Shown: positions 15,223 to 23,670, counted from the stretch's first letter. The stretch is 40,515 nt of DNA from CAYVFC01 sp964450715 (GCA_964450715.1 CAYVFC010000071.1:1-40515); one strand, 5' to 3'. The notes: generated by a model from the sequence alone, not told the origin. Numbers and translations are program-made.

Positions 15223-16053
15223 ATGAAAAAGCCCCTCCTTTTATTGACGCTTCTACTGTTCGTCGACACCGCCCTGGCGCAGGAGGACGAGCAATGGCCG
15301 GCCGAGCAGACCGGGGGCGGAGCCGAAGTCGGATCGGATCTCCCTCCCGCACCCGAGAAAGAGAGCTTCTGGAACCTGCGCTTCGGCGCCAAGGGAGCGG
15401 TGACCGGAAGCCTCTGGAGCGCGCCAGAGGAAAAACCGCTGGGGTACGGCGACCTCGACGGCTTCTGGGGAGACGAACAGATCTTCGTGGGCGGCGGCGG
15501 CGGACTGTTCGTGGAAGCGAACTTCTTCAAATACCTGGGCCTGGAGTTGGATCTGCTCTTCGAGTCCAACGCCTTTACCTTCAACTACACCATCAACAAC
15601 CTCGAGTACGACTACAATACCAGCTTCACCCAGGTCCGCGTGCCGCTGCTGGTCAAGGGCGTGCTTCCGCTGGGCGACCTGGTCGAGATGAGCCTGGGGC
15701 TGGGCCCCGAGTTCGTGGTGGGCACGAGCGCGGACGTCGAGGTGGACTACGTCACCGATGTCAACCTCATCCCGCCGCAGTTAGCTTCCGACATCGCGGC
15801 TTCCTACCGGGCGGAGAAAGCCAGCGGCACTTTCTTCGATTTCGACTTCGGCCTGACCTTCAAGGTCTGGAGGCTCGTCATCCCCTTCAGCCTCCGGGCC
15901 GGCGTCAACCTGGACCAGCCGCCCGAGTACAGCAACCGGGTAACACTGGAATACCCGGCCCCGCTGCTGACCCAGATCCGGGGCACGGTCAAGGCCGTGG
16001 AGTCCTACAACTTCGCCGTCCTGCTCGGCGTAGGCTACCTGCTGTCGCCGTAA
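15223..16053 (+). CDS. Outer-membrane beta-barrel protein
   Basis: The protein has 276 residues. ATG 15223 follows AAAGGATTACTGAG and gives a signal peptide MKKPLLLLTLLLFVDTALA with cleavage before QE. The mature part has an acidic/proline-rich lead of about 35 residues. After that come alternating amphipathic strands (GGGGGLFVEANFFKYLGLEL, VRVPLLVKGVLPLG, FDFGLTFKVWRLVIPFSLRAG) ending in a hydrophobic, aromatic-flanked strand, as in outer_membrane_beta-barrel (OprF/OmpA-N or PorT-like) proteins. No peptidoglycan-binding OmpA domain is present. It is probably a monomeric barrel in the outer membrane; the substrate is unknown. Confidence 0.75.
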   Translation: MKKPLLLLTLLLFVDTALAQEDEQWPAEQTGGGAEVGSDLPPAPEKESFWNLRFGAKGAVTGSLWSAPEEKPLGYGDLDGFWGDEQIFVGGGGGLFVEANFFKYLGLELDLLFESNAFTFNYTINNLEYDYNTSFTQVRVPLLVKGVLPLGDLVEMSLGLGPEFVVGTSADVEVDYVTDVNLIPPQLASDIAASYRAEKASGTFFDFDFGLTFKVWRLVIPFSLRAGVNLDQPPEYSNRVTLEYPAPLLTQIRGTVKAVESYNFAVLLGVGYLLSP

Positions 16054-16076
16054 ATCGACCGGTTCGCCCCCTGAGT

Positions 16077-16164
16077 GTCATTTCGACCGAAGGGAGACAT
16101 CTCCTACGGGCAAGACAAGGCTTCGAGAGACCGGAAGAGATCTCCCCCTTCGGTCGAGATGACA
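16077..16164. repeat. TCATTTCGA-type palindromic interspersed repeat
   Basis: TGTCATTTCGACCGAAGGGA (16077-16096) faces TTCGGTCGAGATGACA (16149-16164) as an imperfect inverted repeat, with AGAGATCTC-like inner motifs. It lies between the convergent barrel and glycosyltransferase genes, where it could also act as a transcription barrier. Confidence 0.8.
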
Positions 16165-16169
16165 GGTAA

Positions 16170-17744
16170 TCAGGCGGCGCCGGTGGCGTTCGGGGGGTCG
16201 AGACGGTCGACCAGGTTGACCAGCACCTTGCCGGACTCGGTCGCCGAGATGCGCGGCCTCGGCTGCTCTGCGTCCAACTCGTGCCAGCCGGGCTGCTTGC
16301 GGCCGTGCCGATTGACCACGGCCGGCGAGCGGATGAGTCCCAGCCCGACGGCCAGGCCCTGCACCCAGGTCCAGCGGACCAGCGCGCCTACCTGCGCATA
16401 GGGATGTGAAATCCTCTCGCTCATGGTCGCCTGGCAGTGACGCCGCCCCTGCTCGAAGGCATCGTAGTAGCGCTGCACGCAGCGCTCCGGGTGGGCGCGT
16501 TCCCGCGTCTCGCGCTCGACGATGGCCGACAGCGCCCGGCGCAGCACCGGTTGTTGCAGCAACCGTACCACCTCGACACCAAAGGCGGCATCCGCGCGCT
16601 CGGTGTCGGCCACGGGATCGATGAGGATCCCGGCGCTGCTGTCTTCCATCTGGTGGGAGACGCCCATCTGATCGGCGAAGGCCACCACCGGCAGCCCGCA
16701 CCACATGGCCTCGCTCACCACCTGTCCGTAGGTCTCCGAAAGCGAAGTGTAGACGAACAGGTCCGCGTGCCGGTACCAGGTGGGGATGTCGGTCACCGGA
16801 AACTCGCCCGGGAAGAAGCAGCGGTGCGCAACGCCCAGCTGCTCGGCTTCCTGGCGGAATTCGTCGTGGTCCGGTCCGTCGCCGACCAGCGTCAGCGTGG
16901 CCTCGGGTACCTGTTGCGCGACCTGCTGGGCGAAGATGCGGAGCAGACGCGAGACCTCCTTTTCCCGGGTGTGGCGGCAGACCACCAGCAGCCGGTAACC
17001 GCGGGGGGCGCCCTCGGGAAAGGGGTCGACGTCCGATGCGCGGTCGAAGATCCGGGGCTCCACGCTGCGCGGGATGACGTGGATGGGGACGGTCACGCCG
17101 CGCTCGCGCCAGTACCTCTCCAGCCCTCTGGATAGAACGATCAATCCGTCCGACTGGTTGAAAACCGCTGCGGTGTGCCGCTCCAGCCAGGGAACCACCC
17201 GCCGGTAGCAGAAACCGTTGACCATCATGTTGTTGAGCAGCGCGTCCGGCAACATAACGTTGAAGGCGCTGGGGAAGTGCACGGTGTTGACGCAGAGCAG
17301 GGGCACGTGCTGGGTCGAGCGCAGCCACACGCCCAGGTCGACCAGCTCCGAGGTGCTCTGCGTCAGCACCATGTCGAAGCGCTGCGCGGCCACGCGCGCC
17401 AGCCCGTCGGGGGTGGGCATGGGCAAGCGCACGCCCGGGTGGTTGCGCAGCGGCAGCGCCGGCAGGCAGACGTGCCTTTCCGGAAGCTCCTCGGGACGAG
17501 ATGCCGGGTCGCTCGGACCGACCACCGTGACCTCGTGACCGCGCTGGGTGAACTCGCGGTACAGGAACTGAGTCGCGAACGAGGAGCCGTTGGCATAGGG
17601 AATCCGAACGTAATCGTTGAGAAGCCCGATCCGTCGCAGCCACTCCGGTGCAGCGCCCGGAGAATCCGAAGTGTTTGCATCTCTCCGCCTGGTTCCTCGC
17701 TCGGAGGCGCGCAGCGGAACGACTCTATTGCTATTCAAGGACAT
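16170..17744 (-). CDS. GT4-family glycosyltransferase
   Basis: The protein has 524 residues with a GT-B fold. The N-terminal acceptor half opens IGLLNDYVRIPYANGSSFA (the Gly-rich loop form of this group), then GHEVTVVGPS. The C-terminal nucleotide-sugar half has LLVVCRHTREKEVSRLL, LVGDGPDHDEF, and the EX7E region SETYGQVVSEAMWCGLPVVA. This resembles retaining glycosyltransferases such as mannosyl- and glucosyl-transferases that act on lipids or on polysaccharide intermediates. An extra 70-residue C-terminal tail with a hydrophobic segment (LVRWTWVQGLAVGLGLI) could associate with the membrane. No signal peptide is present. A second GT4 gene lies 354 bp upstream on the same strand, so a shared glycan pathway is likely; the sugar is not predictable. 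Confidence 0.88.
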   Translation of the reverse strand: MSLNSNRVVPLRASERGTRRRDANTSDSPGAAPEWLRRIGLLNDYVRIPYANGSSFATQFLYREFTQRGHEVTVVGPSDPASRPEELPERHVCLPALPLRNHPGVRLPMPTPDGLARVAAQRFDMVLTQSTSELVDLGVWLRSTQHVPLLCVNTVHFPSAFNVMLPDALLNNMMVNGFCYRRVVPWLERHTAAVFNQSDGLIVLSRGLERYWRERGVTVPIHVIPRSVEPRIFDRASDVDPFPEGAPRGYRLLVVCRHTREKEVSRLLRIFAQQVAQQVPEATLTLVGDGPDHDEFRQEAEQLGVAHRCFFPGEFPVTDIPTWYRHADLFVYTSLSETYGQVVSEAMWCGLPVVAFADQMGVSHQMEDSSAGILIDPVADTERADAAFGVEVVRLLQQPVLRRALSAIVERETRERAHPERCVQRYYDAFEQGRRHCQATMSERISHPYAQVGALVRWTWVQGLAVGLGLIRSPAVVNRHGRKQPGWHELDAEQPRPRISATESGKVLVNLVDRLDPPNATGAA

Positions 17745-18098
17745 GGTGTCCGATCGTGTAGCATAAAGGGTGCCAGGTGGATCACCTGAATGGATTCACA
17801 GAGGTGGTGGCGTGCAGAGGGTTACTTTGGCCAGTTATTGGTGGGAACGGGGTGCTTTTCCTGGATAAATGCTTGATTTTATTGTGGTTTTCTTCAGCGC
17901 GGCCCAACGCTTCAACTGTTTGATATTATTATGCTTTTTCGTTAAGACCTCAGCTTGGTCGTTATTCCAGACATTTCCCTCTGTGTGTTTTCTACGAGAG
18001 GGCCGTGAATTCACACTGTGTCCGTTTTTCAACAAGCGAGCGGCGGAGACGCGATTCACGCTTTGTTTGTTCGGAAGCCGCTGCATCGCGCTCGTCGT
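17745..18098. other. Gene-free, locally AT-rich stretch between two glycosyltransferase genes
   Basis: The 150 bp at about 17860-18010 are much richer in A+T than the surroundings (runs such as GTTTGATATTATTATGC). No recognised protein is encoded on either strand. An 83-codon minus-strand frame (18086-17835) is open but resembles nothing I know. A GACGCGATTC (18048) faces GAATCGCGTC (18115), forming a loose inverted repeat of the type seen at 27144. The promoter of the minus-strand glycosyltransferase at 17744 must lie here. Confidence 0.5.
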
Positions 18099-18126
18099 CT
18101 AGCCGCTGACTGTCGAATCGCGTCCC
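18048..18126. repeat. GACGCGATTC inverted pair, related to the element at 27144
   Basis: GACGCGATTC at 18048-18057 and CGAATCGCGTCCC at 18114-18126 form inverted arms. The right arm lies in the last codons of the glycosyltransferase gene (GRDSTV). The same 12-mer GAATCGCGTCCC occurs in the perfect inverted repeat at 27144-27233, so this looks like a decayed member of that family. Confidence 0.5.
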
Positions 18127-19307
18127 GTGGAAACAGGGGGGCTGGGCAAATCGCGTCGCTCCGACGCGTAGCGCTGGAAGAGCAGCTTGAAGTGCTCCCC
18201 GATGGAGAGCACGCGGCTCCGGGCCGCTAGCCGGCACTCTGCTCGCATAGCTTCCGGATCGCGGTCGAGCAGCCGTAGCATGGCGTCGGCGCAAGCCCGT
18301 GCGTCGCCCGGCGGGTACAGCTCGGCGTAGCCGCTGGCGGCCAGGTCGGCCGCGCCCCCACGGTCGGGCGCGACCAGGGGCAGCCCCGAGCAGATGGACT
18401 CGGCCACCGACAGGCCGTAGGTCTCTGCCGCCGAGCCGTGCAGCAGCGCATCGGCGCTGGCCAGCGCCCGGGCGATCACCCCGCGCTCGGAAACGAATCC
18501 CGCCACGGTTACTCCGGGTATCCCGGCCGCCCGATACTGCACCCAGCGGCGGAGCGGTCCGTCGCCGTAGATCACCAGGCCCAGCGCGCGCTGCCGCGAG
18601 GCGATGGCAAAGGCGTCGAGCAGGGTGCCCAGGCGTTTCTCCGGGTGGTGGCGGCTGACCGCGATCAGCAGCTTGCCGCTCGCGTCTACGCCGCACCTTT
18701 GCAGCAGATCGACCCGGTGCTGCTCGCTGCGCAGATCAGGAGAAAAGGCTTGCTTGTCGATACCGAAGGGCACGGCCGTCGGCCGGTGGATGCCGAAGCG
18801 CGTGAGCCTTTCGGCCAACCAGGCGCCGCCGGCCACGGTGAGATCGAAGCGCGCGCTCAGCCGGCCGAGATAGCCCCAGTACCAATCGAACAGCCCGTCG
18901 ATGCGGGCCGGGCTCATGAAAGCCCCCAGCAGCGTGTGCGGGTAGACCGCCACCGGATCCTGGTGAAAGATGAAGGCCTTGAGCGCCCGGCCGGGCCAGC
19001 GCGCGGCGAACCAGCCTCCGGTCCAGGGCGAGGAGCCCTCGACCACGTCGGGCGACTCCCGGTCCAGGATGCGGTGTACCGCCGGCTCGTCGAGCAAAAG
19101 GTAGTAGCGCCGGTCCACGGGCAAGGGGCGCGATCGCACCCAGACGATGCGGCCGCCGTTTCGCTCCTGCTCGCGGTTCTCCGGTCCCGGCGCCACCACC
19201 ACCGCCTCGTGCCCGGCCTCGGAGGCCGCGCGCAGCTTCTGATCGATATAGGTGCGCACGCCCCCTCCGAGCTCGGCGTAGAACTCCGCTACATCGACCA
19301 TTTTCAT
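18099..19307 (-). CDS. GT4-family glycosyltransferase (second)
   Basis: The protein has 402 residues with GT-B architecture. The N-terminus MVDVAEFYAELGGGVRTYID has the Gly-rich acceptor-side loop. The donor half has LLIAVSRHHPEKRLGTLLDA, LVIYGDGPLRRW and ETYGLSVAESICSGLPLVAPDRGG, with the EX7E glutamates. It resembles GDP-mannose/UDP-glucose-dependent retaining transferases of the alpha-mannosyltransferase (MgtA-like) type. The ATG at 19307 is preceded by AGAGGT. The last residues overlap an interspersed GACGCGATTC repeat, suggesting a slightly altered 3' end. Likely works with the glycosyltransferase downstream (16170-17744) on one glycan. Confidence 0.88.
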   Translation of the reverse strand: MKMVDVAEFYAELGGGVRTYIDQKLRAASEAGHEAVVVAPGPENREQERNGGRIVWVRSRPLPVDRRYYLLLDEPAVHRILDRESPDVVEGSSPWTGGWFAARWPGRALKAFIFHQDPVAVYPHTLLGAFMSPARIDGLFDWYWGYLGRLSARFDLTVAGGAWLAERLTRFGIHRPTAVPFGIDKQAFSPDLRSEQHRVDLLQRCGVDASGKLLIAVSRHHPEKRLGTLLDAFAIASRQRALGLVIYGDGPLRRWVQYRAAGIPGVTVAGFVSERGVIARALASADALLHGSAAETYGLSVAESICSGLPLVAPDRGGAADLAASGYAELYPPGDARACADAMLRLLDRDPEAMRAECRLAARSRVLSIGEHFKLLFQRYASERRDLPSPPVSTGRDSTVSG

Positions 19308-19326
19308 GCTATCTGACCTCTACCGC

Positions 19327-19414
19327 TGTCATCTCGAACGAAAAGAGGTGTCATCTCGAACGGAGTGAGAGATCTCTGTCACGGAAGAGATTTCTCCCTG
19401 CGGTCGAAATGACA
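19327..19414. repeat. TCATCTCGA-type palindromic repeat with duplicated left arm
   Basis: The left arm occurs twice in tandem (19327-19348 and 19349-19377; TGTCATCTCGAACGGAGTGA and the variant TGTCATCTCGAACGAAAAGA) and faces one right arm at 19386-19414 (CTGCGGTCGAAATGACA). The layout shows arm duplication within the family. Confidence 0.8.
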
Positions 19415-19485
19415 TCGACGACCCGCCAGCTTTCCCACGGACCCGCTGACGCCGTCAACCCGGGAATCCGTTGCCTCCCCAATAC

Positions 19486-19554
19486 GGGCGGGCGCAAGGC
19501 CGCCCCTACAGCGTTTGCTGCCGGTAAACCTAGGCGAGGGGCTTGTCCCGTCCC
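19486..19554. repeat. REPIN-like pair of G+C palindromes (copy 2)
   Basis: GGGCGGGCGCAAGGCCGCCC at 19487-19506, then CTAC, faces TAGGCGAGGGGCTTGTCCC near 19531-19549. It has the same two-part structure as 10759-10827 and 28354-28429 but is more divergent. Confidence 0.6.
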
Positions 19555-19574
19555 GCAATGCTCGTCTGCAGGCG

Positions 19575-20492
19575 CTACCCGGGCTCCGGCTCGAAACGCT
19601 TGAGCGAACGCAGGTATCGCGACCGTTGCCGCCGGTCGGCCGGGGGATCGCCGGCCGGTAGCGGCAGTAGCCGTAACAGCTCATCGCAGCGACGGCACAG
19701 CTCGAAGGGCGGCACCCGGCCGGTCAGCGCCCGCTTGCGCCCGGCCAGCTGCTCGATCGGCTCTCGACACAGATCGCCCAGCCGGGTCTCTCCGCTCAGG
19801 TCGTGACAACAGGCCAGCAACTCCCCTTGCCAGGTGACGAAGGCGTGCCTGGCAAAGAGCCCGCAGGGGCGGCCGAGACCGACCGAACGTCTTCGGCCCA
19901 GCAGCCGCTCGTCGGTCAGGTTACCGCCCCGGCTATGGCAGTCGAAGAGCCGGACCGGCACTTGGCGCTGCTTCCAGAAGCGCGCCGTCCCGGCCTGCTC
20001 GGTCTCGGTTTCCAGACCGGTACGCAGGGCGACGACGGACAGGGGCAGTCGGCGCCGGCAGCGCTCGGCCAGCAAGAGCGCCAGCCGCAGCAGCTCGTCC
20101 GGATCGCAGCCGGGCAGAAGCTGCTTCAAGGTATCGGCCGAAGTCGATGGTAGGGATAGATTGATGAAAGAAGGCGCCGCCGCGACCAGCCTCTCCACCT
20201 TGTCCGGGCTCAGGGAGGCGGCGCTCACCTGCAGGCCCATCTCGCCGCTCCGTGCCCGGTAGCGGCGGACGAAGCGCTCCCACTCTGGGTGCGAGAGCGG
20301 ATCACCCATGCCGGACAGGGTCACCTGCGCGCCCGACTCGAGCAACCGCTCGGCCACCGTCTCGAACCGATCGGCCGGCATGGCGCCCCGCTCGCGCGTA
20401 AGAGCCCGCCGGGGACAGAAGGCGCAGGCCTGCTCGCAGCGATTGGTAATCTCCAGGTCTACCGTGTAGAAAGGCCAAAGGGGCATGTTCAT
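19575..20492 (-). CDS. Radical SAM protein with SPASM-like C-terminal cysteines
   Basis: The protein has 305 residues. Cys19, Cys23 and Cys26 form the CX3CX2C cluster motif (NRCEQACAFCPRR) of radical SAM enzymes. SGMGDPLSHPEW fits the GGE-like region. The C-terminal part has GRPCGLFARHAFVTWQGELLA then CCHDLSGE and LCRRCDELL, a cysteine pattern like SPASM or twitch domains that bind additional Fe-S clusters. Such enzymes modify peptides or small molecules by hydrogen abstraction. The start ATG 20492 overlaps the preceding gene stop as ATGA, so translation is coupled to the WbsX-like gene. No precursor peptide gene was found next to it. Confidence 0.85.
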   Translation of the reverse strand: MNMPLWPFYTVDLEITNRCEQACAFCPRRALTRERGAMPADRFETVAERLLESGAQVTLSGMGDPLSHPEWERFVRRYRARSGEMGLQVSAASLSPDKVERLVAAAPSFINLSLPSTSADTLKQLLPGCDPDELLRLALLLAERCRRRLPLSVVALRTGLETETEQAGTARFWKQRQVPVRLFDCHSRGGNLTDERLLGRRRSVGLGRPCGLFARHAFVTWQGELLACCHDLSGETRLGDLCREPIEQLAGRKRALTGRVPPFELCRRCDELLRLLPLPAGDPPADRRQRSRYLRSLKRFEPEPG

Positions 20493-21583
20493 CCCGCTTC
20501 TCCGGCGACCTGCCGCAGGGCCTGCAACCAGCCGTGGCCGAAACGCTGGTCCGGCTCCAGGTAGTGGCCCTCGCTCCACTCGTTCCAGGAGGCGATGAAG
20601 AGCATTCGATCGGCTTCTGCCCGACCTGCGAAACCGGCCGCCTCCCCCAGCGCCCGGGCAAAGCGCTCGGGACAGGAGCCGGTCACCACCGGCGACCAGG
20701 GGTAGCGCTTCTTCGCTCCTTTGCTGAAGATAGCCGCCCTGGGCGTGGCGTCCCATCCGGGCGAGACCGAGGGGAAGTAGGGCAATCCGGTTTTGCGGGG
20801 AAAGAGCGGCCACTGCTGGCTGCGAAGGCGCGCGCAGGCGAGGTAGTCCTGCCGCTCGGGACCCTTCCACTCGGGAAGCAGCACGTAGTGGGTGACCGAG
20901 TCAAAGCCTATCTCCTTCAAATCCCCCAAAAAACGCTCCGCCGGATCGATGGCGGCCAGGTGAAGCCCGCCGTATCCCTGCTCGCACAGCCACTTCCTGG
21001 CAGCGCCCACCGCCTGCCGGGCCAGCTCCGGTCCCAGCTGACGGATGAAGAAGCTGGTGTCGAAGATGGACAGATAAGGCGCTCCGCCCACCCGGAAGTA
21101 GCTGTCGCGGCTGAAGTAACGCTCGGCGATGAAGCGAATGAGGGCCAGAAAATCCTCGGGATCGGTGTAGACCAGGCGAGCGGGATCGATCAGCGGCCCT
21201 TGCGCGCTCTTGACCGGCAATACCCCGCGCGGCATGCGGTTGGCCCACATCAGGGCAAAGGGGAAGCGCTCGCCGGCGGCCGAGCCCAGAAAGCCCCGGT
21301 CGAGCGCCGCTGCCAAGACCCGCTTGCCGCGCGACCAGAAGATGGGGTGCACGAAGAGATCCACTCCGTGCTCGCGCGCCAGCCGGACCTGGCTCTCGGC
21401 CGTGGCCGGCAGCGAGTCGTCGTACCGCCCCTGGAGCGGAAAGTTGGGCTGCCGGTGCCCCTCGAAGCGGGGCCCGGCTCCGTACACCAGATCCCACTCG
21501 CTCCAGCCGGGCGGTAATCCCTTCTCGCGCTCCGGGCAATGGTGCCAACCCGGATAGAGGTATGCCGCGATGGTGATCTTCAT
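20489..21583 (-). CDS. WbsX/GH99-like glycan-active protein
   Basis: The protein has 364 residues from ATG 21583. It begins MKITIAAYLYPGWH, carries GWSEWDLVYGA, FVHPIFWSRGK and IRFIAERYFSRDSYFRVGGAP, and ends with the diagnostic ASWNEWSEGHYLEPDQRFG. That combination is the WbsX / glycoside-hydrolase-99-like family found in O-antigen and other polysaccharide clusters. These proteins have a TIM-barrel fold with acid residues as in endo-alpha-mannosidases; whether they hydrolyse or transfer is not settled here. There is no signal peptide, so it is probably cytoplasmic. The gene overlaps its downstream neighbour by four bases and lies 8 bp after the SPL-like gene. Confidence 0.85.
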   Translation of the reverse strand: MKITIAAYLYPGWHHCPEREKGLPPGWSEWDLVYGAGPRFEGHRQPNFPLQGRYDDSLPATAESQVRLAREHGVDLFVHPIFWSRGKRVLAAALDRGFLGSAAGERFPFALMWANRMPRGVLPVKSAQGPLIDPARLVYTDPEDFLALIRFIAERYFSRDSYFRVGGAPYLSIFDTSFFIRQLGPELARQAVGAARKWLCEQGYGGLHLAAIDPAERFLGDLKEIGFDSVTHYVLLPEWKGPERQDYLACARLRSQQWPLFPRKTGLPYFPSVSPGWDATPRAAIFSKGAKKRYPWSPVVTGSCPERFARALGEAAGFAGRAEADRMLFIASWNEWSEGHYLEPDQRFGHGWLQALRQVAGEAG

Positions 21584-21591
21584 CTGTCCGC

Positions 21592-22596
21592 CTACCCCAA
21601 CGGCTCGCAATGACAGCTCACGATCTTCTCTTCCGGCAACCTGCGCCGCAGCGCCGCCCGGCAGAACCCGAGCATCTGCTCCCGGATCTCCTCCCGGTAA
21701 CAGACCAGCCCGCCTTCGCGGGTCAGCGGTCCGGCTAAAAGCCTCTCGTCCGGGTAGTGCTTGACCATTCGTCCATAGACCTCTGCCGGAAAGCGTAGCG
21801 TTCCCAGGCTGGCCGAGTGGACCCAGCCGGGGTCGATGCGTGAGAATATTTGGCTAAAAAGCTCCCGGTAGGCTTCCTGATACCCGCTGTAGAAAACGAG
21901 CGGATCGAAACGCAGCCCGAGCTTCCAGCCTCGTTCCCCGAGCCGGCTCATGGCCCCGAGGCGCCGCTCCAACGAGGGCGCCCTCCGCTCGAGCCGGCGC
22001 GAGAGCTCGCGCGGCGCCAGGCTGAAGGCGACCACAACTCGGGACGCGGGCTGGAGGCGCAGCAGCCTGCCCGGGTTGGCGCTCTTGGTGCGAAGCTCCA
22101 GCCAGGCGTCCTCTAGATCGGAGAATACCGGAAGGAAAAAGTCGCTGAAACCGGTCAACCGGTCCAGCGCCAGCGAGTCGCCGCCAAAGCCGGAGAAGAA
22201 ATGGCTCTGCCGTCCGGGCGCCTCGCGGGTCAGTCGCTCGATCTCGGCGGCGTAGTGCTCGTAGTTGACGAACAGCAGCAGGTGGGCCGAGCGGAACGTT
22301 CCCCTCAGGTAGCAATAGCGGCAATCGTAGGGGCAGTTCAACAGGTGTGAGAAGTAGAAGTCGCGCTCGCCTCCCATGCCGTAGCCGGCGGGAATCTGCA
22401 GCACCCCGCTCTCTGTCTTGCGGGCCAGGATAAGCGAGGGCCGGCGCTTTTGCAGCCTGTAGCTCTGCGCCTGCCGGTTGAAGATCTCGCCGTACCTCTC
22501 GCAGGCGACGCGCTCGGCGCGCTCAAAGCGTTCGAGGATCCGCCTGGCCCGCGGGTGCTGCTCGATCTCGCGCTCGATGTAGATGGTGTCGAACAT
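21592..22596 (-). CDS. SPL-family (spore photoproduct lyase-like) radical SAM protein
   Basis: The protein has 334 residues. Cys88, Cys92 and Cys95 form the radical SAM CX3CX2C motif in LLNCPYDCRYCYLRG. Around it are SPL-like segments: IPAGYGMGG before it, then SGFGGDSLALDRLTGFSDFF, LELRTKSANP and LGLRFDPLVFY. This places it in the SPL-like radical SAM group that also occurs in non-sporulating bacteria, where a DNA repair role is presumed but not established. The organism shows no sporulation genes here. ATG 22596 shares one base with the nucleosidase-like gene stop (TGATG coupling). The photolyase role should not be assumed. Confidence 0.8.
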   Translation of the reverse strand: MFDTIYIEREIEQHPRARRILERFERAERVACERYGEIFNRQAQSYRLQKRRPSLILARKTESGVLQIPAGYGMGGERDFYFSHLLNCPYDCRYCYLRGTFRSAHLLLFVNYEHYAAEIERLTREAPGRQSHFFSGFGGDSLALDRLTGFSDFFLPVFSDLEDAWLELRTKSANPGRLLRLQPASRVVVAFSLAPRELSRRLERRAPSLERRLGAMSRLGERGWKLGLRFDPLVFYSGYQEAYRELFSQIFSRIDPGWVHSASLGTLRFPAEVYGRMVKHYPDERLLAGPLTREGGLVCYREEIREQMLGFCRAALRRRLPEEKIVSCHCEPLG

Positions 22597-23402
22597 CACG
22601 CCTTTAGATCCGGGACGACCGCGTCCAGCTCGAGCGCCAGCTGCTGCAACACGCCCCGCGCCCGCTCCTGCCCGCGCGCGCTCTCGAAAGCGGAACGGCC
22701 GGGAAGCAGAAGCCCGAAGCGACGGAGCAGCTCTCGCAGCTGGTGCTGCTGGGTGGCGGTGAAGCGCCATTGCTCGAGGAAGCGCTCCTGCTCCGGGTGC
22801 GGCCGCTCGAGCGCGCGCATCTCGCCGGCCAGCTCGCCGAGTGACGTCAGCACCGATTCGATCGCGCACTGCTGGCCGGCCACGAAAGCGCCGATGTCCC
22901 GGCTGCGGACGCGGCTGGCGGGAAAGTCTGCGTTGTCGGATATGATCTTCAATACCTGGACCAGCTCGGCGGTCGCGAAGCGAAGCGCGGCGGCCATGAA
23001 CCCTGCCGCCTCCATCTCGTAGATGACCGGCCGGGGGTACTCCCTCTCCACGCGGCCCACGGTGAGCACCGCCTCGCCCGGGCAGGGAGCGGTGAAGACC
23101 CGCGGGGGATACCAGCTCTCGAGCGACAGACCGTCGCTCACCCGGTGGGCCAAGAACGCCGCTCCGGTGGGGTGCGCGCGATGCCCTCCCACTCCCACGT
23201 TCAACCAGCCCTGCTCGCGGCAACCGCCGTTCAGACGATACAGATAACCGGCCGCTGCCGCGGCCCTGGCCATACCCGGCCCGGAAACGATCAGACTCAC
23301 ACGATCGCCATGGTAGACCTGGAACGGATCGCACCCGGCGACCGGCTCGAGGGCGAAAGCCTCCACCAGCGGGCGGGCCTCGGCCGGCATGGCGACCACC
23401 AT
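22596..23402 (-). CDS. Nucleoside phosphorylase/nucleosidase-fold protein (MTA/SAH nucleosidase-like)
   Basis: The protein has 268 residues when started at ATG 23402. The opening VVAMPAEARPLVEAF, then IVSGPGMARAAAAA, LNVGVGGH, YEMEAAGFMAAA and IISDNAD match the PNP_UDP_1 / MTA-SAH nucleosidase family, including the MEA motif and the Asp of SDxAD. A C-terminal helical extension of about 70 residues is unusual for the family. Enzymes of this group can hydrolyse 5'-deoxyadenosine, the by-product of radical SAM reactions; that makes its coupling to two radical SAM genes sensible, as inference. An ATG at 23441 would add 13 residues without the family pattern; the inner start has AAGGG upstream. 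Confidence 0.78.
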   Translation of the reverse strand: MVVAMPAEARPLVEAFALEPVAGCDPFQVYHGDRVSLIVSGPGMARAAAAAGYLYRLNGGCREQGWLNVGVGGHRAHPTGAAFLAHRVSDGLSLESWYPPRVFTAPCPGEAVLTVGRVEREYPRPVIYEMEAAGFMAAALRFATAELVQVLKIISDNADFPASRVRSRDIGAFVAGQQCAIESVLTSLGELAGEMRALERPHPEQERFLEQWRFTATQQHQLRELLRRFGLLLPGRSAFESARGQERARGVLQQLALELDAVVPDLKA

Positions 23403-23404
23403 GT

Positions 23405-23644
23405 TCACTTGACCCTTTTCCACCTTGGCCTTCGCGGGCATCTGCCGTCGTCCGGTTCCGCGTTGCCTCCCGGTTCAGCCGACAGGCGGTCCCGGGAAAC
23501 GATCGCGAACCGTAGATTGCCATTCATCGGCGCAAACACCACGCGGGTTTTCTGGCCGCTAACCGGGGTTTGGATCTCGAGCCGCCCCCCTGGCAACGGG
23601 CGCTTCCTCCGACCTGGAAATTGAGGTAGGACAAAACGATACAA
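23405..23644 (-). CDS. Possible small protein, low support
   Basis: An open frame of up to 79 codons ends TGA two bases before the nucleosidase-like ATG, which would suit translational coupling. The segment LEIQTPVSGQKTRVVFAPMN has a plausible soluble-protein composition, but the only full-length start is TTG. I recognise no family. It also lies opposite the promoter of the large lipoprotein gene, so it may be chance. Confidence 0.25.
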   Translation of the reverse strand: MYRFVLPQFPGRRKRPLPGGRLEIQTPVSGQKTRVVFAPMNGNLRFAIVSRDRLSAEPGGNAEPDDGRCPRRPRWKRVK

Positions 23645-23670
23645 ATTCGTACGTCTATCTCGGGGTGACC

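Noticed and set aside
17835..18086. An 83-codon minus-strand protein
   Set aside because: Composition differs from its surroundings, but there is no ribosome binding site, no homology I recognise, and it overlaps a repeat arm.
19575..20870. A longer start for the radical SAM gene (to 20870)
   Set aside because: The extension overlaps the WbsX-like gene and the family motif begins directly after ATG 20492.
21592..22596. Evidence for sporulation from the SPL-like gene
   Set aside because: SPL-like radical SAM proteins occur in non-sporulating bacteria and no other sporulation gene is present.
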